From Bacteroidota bacterium (lineage in GTDB: Bacteria > Bacteroidota > Bacteroidia > 2-12-FULL-35-15): a stretch of DNA of 19,538 bases. Shown in pieces: positions 7,910-13,884 of this stretch; the first letter of the stretch is position 1, and every line of letters starts with the position of its first letter. Under the pieces are notes generated by a model that worked only from the letters and a program-made list of their open reading frames with translations, made no database searches and had not been told where the DNA came from. A program made the translations under genes and the position numbers. The DNA lies in the NCBI GenBank assembly GCA_026391935.1, contig JAPLDC010000093.1, forward strand, positions 1 to 19,538, in the 5' to 3' direction.

Positions 7910-8884
7910 TTATTTCTTATCGACTATTTGTTTTTGTTGTTTTGCAATATCGATCTTCAATTTTGCAACTACATTTTCATAATGATTTAAAGAGATCACC
8001 GAATGACGGTCGATGTGGCGAGGTCCTTCGATCACCCAATCCTTAATATCTTTTTTGTCAAAACGGCATTCATTACAGATCCATTCTTCTGATTCTCCCC
8101 ATTTATCTTTTCTGGAAGTGACACGTAATACCTCGTTTCCTTTTTCCCAAAGAGCAACTTTACCGGAGCATTTTTTGCAATCGCGGTGCGCATCCATTGG
8201 CTTTGTGAACCATACACGACTTTTGAAACGGAATGTTTTATCAGTCAATGCACCAACAGGACAAACATCTATCATGTTGCCAGAAAAATCATTTACAATT
8301 GCTTTCTCTATATATGTGCTGATCTCAGAGGCATCACCACGGAATAACATTCCATGAACTCTGTTATCGGTGATCTGGTCAGCTGTTTTTACGCAACGGA
8401 AACACATAATGCAACGCGTCATGTGCATTTTGATGTTCGGACCAATATCGATCATATTGAATTTTCTTCTTGGAAAATCGTAGCGTGTTTTTGCAGCTCC
8501 GTTCTCATATCCAAGATCCTGAAGATGACATTCTCCTGCTTGATCGCAAACAGGGCAATCCAAAGGGTGGTTGATCAACAAAAATTCTACAACACCTCTA
8601 CGAGCTTCTAATACTTCAGGTGACGTATTATTTTGTACTTCCATTCCGTCCATCACAGTAGTGCGGCAAGAAGGAACAAGTTTTGGCATCGGACGGGGAT
8701 CTTTATCAGAACCTTTAGAGACCTTTACAATACAGGTACGGCAATAACCACCGCTGGTTTTTAATTTTGAATGATAACACATTGCTGGTGGCACATTGTC
8801 TCCGCCAATCATACGTGCAGCTTGCAAGATGGTTGTTCCATCCGGCACTTCAATGCTTTCTCCGTCTATAGTTACTTTTGCCAT
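7910..8884 (-). CDS. nuoG: Short NADH-quinone oxidoreductase subunit G (Fe-S part only)
   Basis: NuoG relays electrons from NuoF to NuoI. All N-terminal cluster ligands are present: the 2Fe-2S cluster (Cys36, 48, 51, 73), the His-Cys3 4Fe-4S cluster N5 (His106, Cys110, 113, 119) and the 4Fe-4S cluster N4 (Cys158, 161, 164, 208 in RCIMCFRCVKT and DVCPVGAL). The protein then stops at 324 residues, whereas E. coli NuoG has about 900, so the molybdopterin-oxidoreductase-like domain is missing. Residues 236-273 look like a remnant of that domain's 4Fe-4S segment (CKKC...WICNECRF), but with a CxxC...CxxC layout rather than CxxCxxxC. The frame ends cleanly and nuoH follows after 7 bases, so this is probably the native form, as I recall for other Bacteroidota. 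It lies 3 bases after nuoF. Confidence 0.93.
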   Translation of the reverse strand: MAKVTIDGESIEVPDGTTILQAARMIGGDNVPPAMCYHSKLKTSGGYCRTCIVKVSKGSDKDPRPMPKLVPSCRTTVMDGMEVQNNTSPEVLEARRGVVEFLLINHPLDCPVCDQAGECHLQDLGYENGAAKTRYDFPRRKFNMIDIGPNIKMHMTRCIMCFRCVKTADQITDNRVHGMLFRGDASEISTYIEKAIVNDFSGNMIDVCPVGALTDKTFRFKSRVWFTKPMDAHRDCKKCSGKVALWEKGNEVLRVTSRKDKWGESEEWICNECRFDKKDIKDWVIEGPRHIDRHSVISLNHYENVVAKLKIDIAKQQKQIVDKK

Positions 8885-8887
8885 TTC

Positions 8888-10219
8888 TTAACTAACTAAT
8901 TCCTGTAAATGTTTAAACTCTTTTATTCTTTCAGGATGATTGATATATTCTTCAAACTCTGCACGGAAGTGGCGTATAGCGCTTGCTACCGGCCATGCAG
9001 CTGCATCACCTAAAGGACAAATTGTATTCCCTTCAATTTTACGTTGGATATCCCAAAGCAGATCCGTATCACCATGTTTACCGTGACCTTCAACAATGCG
9101 ATGCAAAATTTTTTCCATCCAACCTGTTCCTTCACGACAAGGCGAACATTGTCCGCAACTTTCGTGATGATAAAAACGAGCGAATGTATATAGGTTTTTT
9201 ACGATGCTTGTTGTTTCGTCATACACCATGAATCCACCGGAGCCAAGCATGGTGCCTGTAGCAAAACCACCGTCACTTAATGATTCGTAACTCATTAAAC
9301 GCGGTTCCCCTTTTTCTGTTTTTAATATCAGATCGGCAGGAAGAATAGGTACAGAAGAACCACCGGCCACTACTGCTTTCAATTTTTTTCCGTTTAAAAT
9401 TCCACCACAATATTCTTCTGAATAAATAAAATCTTCAACCGTGATTCCCATTTCAATTTCATAAACACCAGGTTTGTTGATATGTCCCGAAGCGGAAATT
9501 AATTTTGTTCCTGTACTTCTTCCGATCCCGATCTTAGCATAATCATCACCGCCATTCATTACAATGTATGGAACAGATGCGATCGTTTCCACGTTATTTA
9601 CAACAGTCGGACAGCCATATAAACCAGCCACCGCAGGGAATGGAGGTTTGATACGAGGATTGCCACGCTTACCTTCCAATGATTCTAATAATGCAGTTTC
9701 TTCACCGCAGATATATGCCCCTGCTCCAACCTGAACAAAAATATCGTGTGAGAAATTTGTTCCTAAAATGTTTTTTCCTAAAAGTCCCGCTGCATAAGCT
9801 TCTTCGATAGCAGCTTCAAGGATGCGTGAAACATAAAAATATTCTCCGCGAATATAAATACAAGAAGTTTTTGCACCTAAAGCGAAACTGGATGTTATCA
9901 TTCCCTCAATTAAAATATGGGGAATTTTTTCCATCAAATATCTGTCTTTGAAAGTACCTGGCTCTGATTCATCTGCGTTAACAACTAAATAACGCTCAAC
10001 ACCTTCCGGCTTTGCAAGGAAACTCCATTTCATTCCTGTTGGGAACCCTGCCCCACCACGGCCTCTTAATCCCGACTTTTTCACCTCTTCAACAATCACA
10101 TCAGGAGCCATTGTTTTTAAAGCCTTTTCAACAGAGGCATAGCCGCCATTTTGACGATACACATCCAAAGATTTTATTCCGGGAACGTTAATGTGTTCTA
10201 ATAATATTTTTTTACCCAT
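8888..10219 (-). CDS. nuoF: NADH-quinone oxidoreductase subunit F (NADH- and FMN-binding)
   Basis: NuoF is the 51-kDa-type subunit that oxidises NADH through FMN and passes electrons to cluster N3. The product is 443 residues, a normal length. Visible motifs are the glycine-rich NADH loop GLRGRGGAGFPTGMKW (residues 50-65), the FMN region NADESEPGTFKDR (81-93), the GAGAYICGEETALLESLEGK stretch (166-184 and on), and the N3 ligands Cys355, 358 and 361 in ESCGQCSPCREGTGW with Cys401 in NTICPLGD. The start ATG at 10219-10217 lies one base from a palindromic repeat whose edge supplies an AGGAGAGG tract just upstream, an unusually good Shine-Dalgarno match for this phylum. It is followed by nuoG after 3 bases. 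Confidence 0.97.
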   Translation of the reverse strand: MGKKILLEHINVPGIKSLDVYRQNGGYASVEKALKTMAPDVIVEEVKKSGLRGRGGAGFPTGMKWSFLAKPEGVERYLVVNADESEPGTFKDRYLMEKIPHILIEGMITSSFALGAKTSCIYIRGEYFYVSRILEAAIEEAYAAGLLGKNILGTNFSHDIFVQVGAGAYICGEETALLESLEGKRGNPRIKPPFPAVAGLYGCPTVVNNVETIASVPYIVMNGGDDYAKIGIGRSTGTKLISASGHINKPGVYEIEMGITVEDFIYSEEYCGGILNGKKLKAVVAGGSSVPILPADLILKTEKGEPRLMSYESLSDGGFATGTMLGSGGFMVYDETTSIVKNLYTFARFYHHESCGQCSPCREGTGWMEKILHRIVEGHGKHGDTDLLWDIQRKIEGNTICPLGDAAAWPVASAIRHFRAEFEEYINHPERIKEFKHLQELVS

Positions 10220-10368
10220 ACCTCTCCTAAATCCTCTCCAAAGGAGAGGACTTTTGATTTGTTTAAATTAAATGATTCCAGTCCTATTTTCCACTCGGAT
10301 TTTTTTTATTTGTCAAGTATCTCACCTATCGCCCCCTCTCTTGTGGAGAGGGGATTAAGGGGTGAGGT
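10220..10368. repeat. Inverted pair of palindromic repeats filling the nuoE-nuoF gap
   Basis: The 149-base gap is bounded by two copies of one repeat in opposite orientation. The left unit (10220-10251) begins ACCTCTCCTAAATCCTCTCC and holds a perfect 8-bp stem TCCTCTCC-AAA-GGAGAGGA (10232-10250). The right unit (about 10322-10368) holds CCCCTCTC-TTGTG-GAGAGGGG (10333-10353) and ends GGATTAAGGGGTGAGGT. The outer ends, ACCTC and GAGGT, are mutual reverse complements. The left end touches the nuoF start codon, and the right end touches the nuoE stop codon (TAG, 10371-10369). The centre (10252-10321) is AT-rich with no other feature. The layout resembles a BIME or a small MITE-like element. Confidence 0.8.
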
Positions 10369-10908
10369 CTATAAAGTGTTTTTAAAATCCTGATCTGTGT
10401 AACTTTTTCTTTTCCCTTCAACACGATAATTTTCAACGATATTATCTACTTTTTCCAATGTTAAATTTTCGTGGAACGATGCGCCGCATTGCAACATTGG
10501 TGCGCCACCACAGCTTCCTAAACATTCCACTGACTTAATAGTGAACATTCCGTCTTTCGAAGTTTCGCCAACTTTTATTCCTAATTTTTTCTCAAGATGT
10601 TTAATGATATCTTCTGAACCGCGCGACCAGCAGGAAGAGGTGCGACACACTTCCAATATACATTTACCGACAGGTTTCAGATTATACATCGAATAAAATG
10701 AAGCCACTTCAAAAACTTCAACAGGTTTTATCCTTAGTAAAGAAGCAACATATTCCATTGTTTCTGGACTTAACCATCCATCAAACTCTGCTTGAGCAAT
10801 ATGCAAAACAGGCAACAATGCCGATTTTTGTTTGCCTTCAGGATACCGCTTGATAATTTTATTTACCAAGGCAATTGTTTCTTCGTTAAATTTTATTTCT
10901 TTACTCAT
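10369..10908 (-). CDS. nuoE: NADH-quinone oxidoreductase subunit E (2Fe-2S, thioredoxin-like)
   Basis: NuoE is the 24-kDa-type subunit of the NADH-oxidising module and carries the off-path 2Fe-2S cluster N1a. The product is 179 residues, a usual length. The four ligands are Cys88 and Cys93 (EVCRTSSCWSRGS) and Cys129 and Cys133 (ECLGSCGGAPMLQ), with the normal C-x4-C and C-x3-C spacing. The N-terminal helical bundle (residues 5-75, ending VFEVASFYSMYNLKPVGK) is typical. This gene is unusual in its setting: both sides carry inverted pairs of palindromic repeats. The repeat edge upstream of its ATG (10908-10906) supplies an AGAGAGAGGTAA leader. Its TAG stop lies flush against the downstream pair. 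Confidence 0.97.
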   Translation of the reverse strand: MSKEIKFNEETIALVNKIIKRYPEGKQKSALLPVLHIAQAEFDGWLSPETMEYVASLLRIKPVEVFEVASFYSMYNLKPVGKCILEVCRTSSCWSRGSEDIIKHLEKKLGIKVGETSKDGMFTIKSVECLGSCGGAPMLQCGASFHENLTLEKVDNIVENYRVEGKRKSYTDQDFKNTL

Positions 10909-10910
10909 TT

Positions 10911-11011
10911 ACCTCTCTCTAACTCTCTCCACAGGAGAGAGAATTGTTAGTACTACTATTTTTTTCACCAACCGCCCCCTCTCTTGCGGAGAGGGGATCA
11001 AGGGGTGAGGT
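10911..11011. repeat. Inverted pair of palindromic repeats filling the nuoD-nuoE gap
   Basis: This is a second pair of the repeat family, filling 101 of the 107 bases between nuoD and nuoE. The left unit (10911-10943) begins ACCTCTCTCTAACTCTCTCC and holds the perfect 8-bp stem CTCTCTCC-ACA-GGAGAGAG (10923-10941). The right unit (about 10966-11011) holds CCCCTCTC-TTGCG-GAGAGGGG (10976-10996) and ends GGATCAAGGGGTGAGGT. The right unit differs from its counterpart at 10322-10368 at only about five of 50 positions. The outer ends are again ACCTC and GAGGT, facing outward towards the genes. The right end stops 4 bases short of the nuoD stop codon. Confidence 0.8.
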
Positions 11012-11015
11012 CTTT

Positions 11016-12146
11016 TTATGCGTCCAATTCTCCAGCGATCACATTCATGCTACTCATTGTAAGAATTGCATCTGACAAGAAAGCACCTTTTATCATTTCG
11101 GTATACGCCTGATAATAAATAATTTCTCCCATCACAATTTTGAAGTGATAGATCAATGCTTCCATGTTATTGTATACGTCTTCTTTCGGAGGGAGGAAAA
11201 AATCAGGAACATCAGCATGGAAAATCCCTGCAGGTTCTTTCTTAACTTTTGCAATCGCTTGTTGGATGATACTTAAACTCTGCCACATTTCTTCTTCGCG
11301 AACCATGAAACGATCGTAAGTATCACCATTTGTTCCTACAGGGACAATAAAATCGAATTCTTCGTAAGATGAATATGGATTCATAACACGTACATCATAA
11401 TCCACACCGGCAGCACGTAAATTCGGTCCGGTGAAACTATATTGTAACGCTTTTTCGGCTGTGATAGGACCACAACCAATAGTTCGATCCATAAAAATAC
11501 GGTTACGTACTAATAGGTTTTCAAATTCCTTTAATGCAGCAGGAAGTTCTTTCATGAACACATCTAATATTGCCCATACTTTTGGAGAAAAATCTCGTTC
11601 AATACCACCAACACGGCCAATATTAGTTGTTAAGCGAGCGCCACAAATTTCTTCGAAAATCTCATAAATTCGTTCACGCAAACTGAAAATATAAAAATAA
11701 ACTGTCAATGCACCTGTATCAACGCCAATTACACTATTACAAATAAGATGATCCGCAATACGCGACAATTCCATTATGATAACACGGAGGTACTGTGCAC
11801 GTTTTGGTACTTCAATATTAAATAATTTTTCAACTGCCATATGCCAACCCATATTGTTGATGGGAGAAGAGCAGTAATTCAATCGATCTGTGAGTGTGGT
11901 GATCTGGTAGTAATTTCTATGTTCAGCAATTTTTTCAAAAGCGCGGTGAATGTATCCAACTGTTGATTCTGCTTCAACAATAATTTCACCATCCATTTTC
12001 AAAATGTTTTGAAAAATACCGTGTGTCGCAGGGTGGGTCGGTCCAAGATTAAGTGTAGAATACTCTTTTTCTTCAACCTTAGCTTCTGCATTAGTGACAG
12101 AAGTGTTACCCTTTTTAATTTTATCAATTTTATTTGTACTGGCCAT
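11016..12146 (-). CDS. nuoD: NADH-quinone oxidoreductase subunit D (49 kDa type)
   Basis: NuoD pairs with NuoB to form the quinone-reduction site and is related to the large subunit of NiFe hydrogenases. The product is 376 residues, near the usual 400, and is separate from NuoC. The family signature LGPTHPATHGIF spans residues 34-45 and contains the quinone-site histidine loop. Other typical segments are VGYIHRAFEKIAEHRNY, ERIYEIFEEICGARLTTNIG and GPNLRAAGVDYDVR. The first 25 or so residues (MASTNKIDKIKKGNTSVTNA) form a polar, lysine-rich tail that looks disordered. The C-terminus reads NVIAGELDA, whereas many NuoD proteins I recall end in Asp-Arg. The stop lies 4 bases from a palindromic repeat. 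Confidence 0.96.
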   Translation of the reverse strand: MASTNKIDKIKKGNTSVTNAEAKVEEKEYSTLNLGPTHPATHGIFQNILKMDGEIIVEAESTVGYIHRAFEKIAEHRNYYQITTLTDRLNYCSSPINNMGWHMAVEKLFNIEVPKRAQYLRVIIMELSRIADHLICNSVIGVDTGALTVYFYIFSLRERIYEIFEEICGARLTTNIGRVGGIERDFSPKVWAILDVFMKELPAALKEFENLLVRNRIFMDRTIGCGPITAEKALQYSFTGPNLRAAGVDYDVRVMNPYSSYEEFDFIVPVGTNGDTYDRFMVREEEMWQSLSIIQQAIAKVKKEPAGIFHADVPDFFLPPKEDVYNNMEALIYHFKIVMGEIIYYQAYTEMIKGAFLSDAILTMSSMNVIAGELDA

Positions 12147-12160
12147 TCTTCTATTTTTTT

Positions 12161-12199
12161 AAACCTTTTTTCTTCTTAAAAAGAAAGAAGGAAAGGTTT
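12161..12199 (-). other. Long intercistronic hairpin between nuoC and nuoD
   Basis: AAACCTTT at 12161-12168 pairs perfectly with AAAGGTTT at 12192-12199. The inner purine and pyrimidine tracts (TTTCTTCTT with AAGAAAGAAGG) allow further pairing with small mismatches. It fills most of the 56-base gap and begins 3 bases after the nuoC stop codon in the direction of transcription. On the minus strand it is followed by A residues, not T, so it is unlikely to terminate. It could affect mRNA processing, stability or coupling between the two genes. Confidence 0.45.
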
Positions 12200-12202
12200 C
12201 TT

Positions 12203-12712
12203 CTATCGTCCGAACATTTTATCATCTTTATCTTCGCGCGTTCCATCTTCCAAGGGAAATTCTTTTCTCATTGGGTGATAACCCAGGTCATCCAAATTCA
12301 AAATTCGTTTTAAATTCGGGTGTCCTTTGAAAACAATTCCGAAGAAATCAAACTCTTGTCTTTCCATCCAGTTTGCTCCTTTGAAAACAGGAGTGATTGA
12401 AGGAACATTGGGGTCGCTGATGCTAAAGAAAACTTTTAATCTGATTCTGTAATTTTTCGTCAGGCTGTGGATCTGATACATCACACCAAGCTCCTGCCCT
12501 TTATTATCGGGATAATGAAGACCGGCTAATGTAGTAAGAAATTGAAAAGAAAGCTCTTCATCATTGTAAAGGAACTTTACAACATCGCAAATGATATCGC
12601 GTTTAAGAGTAAAAACAGGGTAATCCACTAATAATTCTGATGAAAGAAGTCCATCGCCAAATTGCGCTTTTAATTTTTCTTCAACGGTTTTTAGTAATGT
12701 TTCTTTGTCCAT
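12203..12712 (-). CDS. nuoC: NADH-quinone oxidoreductase subunit C (30 kDa type)
   Basis: NuoC is a structural subunit of the peripheral arm that contacts NuoD and NuoB and binds no cofactor. The product is 169 residues. The 30-kDa signature lies at residues 117-136, with key residues ERQEFDFFGI followed by FKGHPNLKR. The usual GYHPMRKEFPLE closing segment follows at 144-155. The N-terminal alpha/beta part includes the typical FQFLTTLAGLHYPD. It is encoded separately from NuoD (fused in E. coli), the commoner state outside enterobacteria. The gap from nuoB is 7 bases, so translation is probably coupled. Confidence 0.96.
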   Translation of the reverse strand: MDKETLLKTVEEKLKAQFGDGLLSSELLVDYPVFTLKRDIICDVVKFLYNDEELSFQFLTTLAGLHYPDNKGQELGVMYQIHSLTKNYRIRLKVFFSISDPNVPSITPVFKGANWMERQEFDFFGIVFKGHPNLKRILNLDDLGYHPMRKEFPLEDGTREDKDDKMFGR

Positions 12713-12719
12713 AATAATA

Positions 12720-13277
12720 TTATTCCATTCCGTATTTTTCCATTAACGCTTTGTATTCAGGTTGATTTCTGCGTCTTGTTGTTTCTGATGCTGCAAGTTT
12801 TTGAATTTGCATTAACCCATCAATAACCTGTTCGGGACGAGGAGGGCAACCGGGAATATAAACATCAACCGGTATTATTCTATCGATTCCTTGTAAAACG
12901 CTGTATGTGTCAAATATTCCTCCACTTGATGCACACGCACCCATAGCTAGGACCCAACGCGGTTCAGCCATTTGTTGGTAGACCTGACGAACTACGGGAA
13001 TCATTTTTTTAGAAATGGTTCCCATCACCATTAACAAATCAGCCTGACGGGGTGAAAAACTTAAACGCTCAGCACCAAAACGGCCAAGGTCGTATGTTGC
13101 AGCAGCTGTTGCCATAAATTCTATTCCACAACAAGAAGTTGCAAACGGTAAAGGCCATAATGAATTTTTACGCCCTAAACCAACAGCTTTATCCATAGTG
13201 GTTGCAAAAAAACCGGGACCCTCAACTCCATCAGGTGCTTTAACAATATTGATCTTTGATTTTTCTATTTCACTCAT
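12720..13277 (-). CDS. nuoB: NADH-quinone oxidoreductase subunit B (cluster N2)
   Basis: NuoB holds the terminal 4Fe-4S cluster N2, which reduces quinone. The product is 185 residues. The four ligands are visible: adjacent Cys49 and Cys50 in ATSCCGIEFM, Cys115 in MGACASSGG and Cys144 in YIPGCPPRPEQ. The conserved arginine- and aspartate-rich loop DLGRFGAERLSFSPRQADLL (residues 63-82) is intact. The N-terminus (MSEIEKSKINIVKAPDGVEG) is longer than the core and polar. It sits between nuoA (41-base AT-rich gap) and nuoC (7-base gap). Identification is secure and nothing is missing. Confidence 0.98.
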   Translation of the reverse strand: MSEIEKSKINIVKAPDGVEGPGFFATTMDKAVGLGRKNSLWPLPFATSCCGIEFMATAAATYDLGRFGAERLSFSPRQADLLMVMGTISKKMIPVVRQVYQQMAEPRWVLAMGACASSGGIFDTYSVLQGIDRIIPVDVYIPGCPPRPEQVIDGLMQIQKLAASETTRRRNQPEYKALMEKYGME

Positions 13278-13318
13278 TTTATAAATATGAATAAACGAAT
13301 TAAATTTTTTCTATTAGA

Positions 13319-13696
13319 TTACTCCCACTTTAATGCACCCTTTTTAATGATGTAGTAAAACCCTACCAATAAAAGTGCAACGAAGGTTAACATTTCAACA
13401 AACCCTGTTAAGCCTAACGTTTTAAAGTTTACCGCCCATGGATACATGAAAATAACTTCGACATCAAACAGTACAAATAATATCGCAACTAAAAAATATT
13501 TGATAGAAAAAGGAATACGAGCATTCCCTTGAACCTCGATACCACACTCAAAAGTGTCGTCTTTGATCTTGGTTGTTCTTTTTGGTCCTAACCAATGTGT
13601 AACAATCAAAAGGGCCACAACAACAGCCAAAGCTACAATAAACATTAAGGCGATTGGAAGGAAATCAAGCGGGGTACTTTGTACAGTTAACAACAT
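13319..13696 (-). CDS. nuoA: NADH-quinone oxidoreductase subunit A
   Basis: NuoA (ND3) is a three-helix membrane subunit at the junction of the two arms of complex I. The product is 125 residues, the normal length. The signature loop between helices 1 and 2 reads FECGIEVQGNARIPFSIKYF (residues 49-68), with the conserved Cys51 of the ND3 loop. Helix 2 contains FDVEVIFMYPWA with Asp78 and Glu80, the expected membrane acids. It is the first gene of the operon. Transcription probably starts at the promoter candidate about 70 bases upstream, because a strong terminator separates it from the preceding gene. Confidence 0.97.
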   Translation of the reverse strand: MLLTVQSTPLDFLPIALMFIVALAVVVALLIVTHWLGPKRTTKIKDDTFECGIEVQGNARIPFSIKYFLVAILFVLFDVEVIFMYPWAVNFKTLGLTGFVEMLTFVALLLVGFYYIIKKGALKWE

Positions 13697-13764
13697 ATGA
13701 AATGTTTTTATTTTCCGACTTCAATTTTAGGTATTTCTTTTTAAAGAAACCAATTTTTTCGGAA

Positions 13765-13772
13765 CAAAATTA
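13765..13772 (-). promoter_or_regulatory. Candidate -7 promoter element of the nuo operon
   Basis: On the minus strand this reads TAATTTTG, matching the Bacteroidota TAnnTTTG consensus. It lies between the upstream terminator and nuoA, leaving a leader of about 60 bases. I see no convincing -33 TTG at the usual distance, and the region is AT-rich, so this is a position-supported guess. Confidence 0.35.
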
Positions 13773-13821
13773 ATGTTTTATTAATACGAGAATATTCTTT
13801 TTACTTATTTATAATGAATCC

Positions 13822-13864
13822 AAAAAAAAAGATGTCCTACATCAGTATTTGAGGTAGGACATCT
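13822..13864 (-). terminator. Rho-independent terminator after the beta-propeller gene
   Basis: AGATGTCCTAC at 13830-13840 and GTAGGACATCT at 13854-13864 form a perfect 11-bp stem with a 13-base loop. On the minus strand the stem is followed by a run of at least eight T residues (13822-13829). It begins 20 bases after the stop codon of the 822-residue gene and ends about 50 bases before the nuoA promoter candidate. It therefore separates the surface-protein unit from the nuo operon. Confidence 0.92.
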
Positions 13865-13884
13865 ATAAAATTTAGTCTTTGAAA

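Noticed and set aside
8013..8611. Plus-strand frames of 114 and 85 codons opposite nuoG
   Set aside because: Antisense shadows of a well-supported gene with no recognisable protein features.
7910..8884. nuoG considered as a truncated pseudogene
   Set aside because: The frame is clean, all electron-relay cluster ligands are present, nuoH follows after 7 bases, and short NuoG is, to my recollection, usual in the phylum.
10232..10353. Hairpins in the nuoE-nuoF gap considered as terminators
   Set aside because: No U-tract follows the stems in the direction of transcription; they are better explained as repeats.
12161..12199. Hairpin between nuoC and nuoD considered as a terminator
   Set aside because: No T-run follows it on the minus strand, and operon genes continue downstream.
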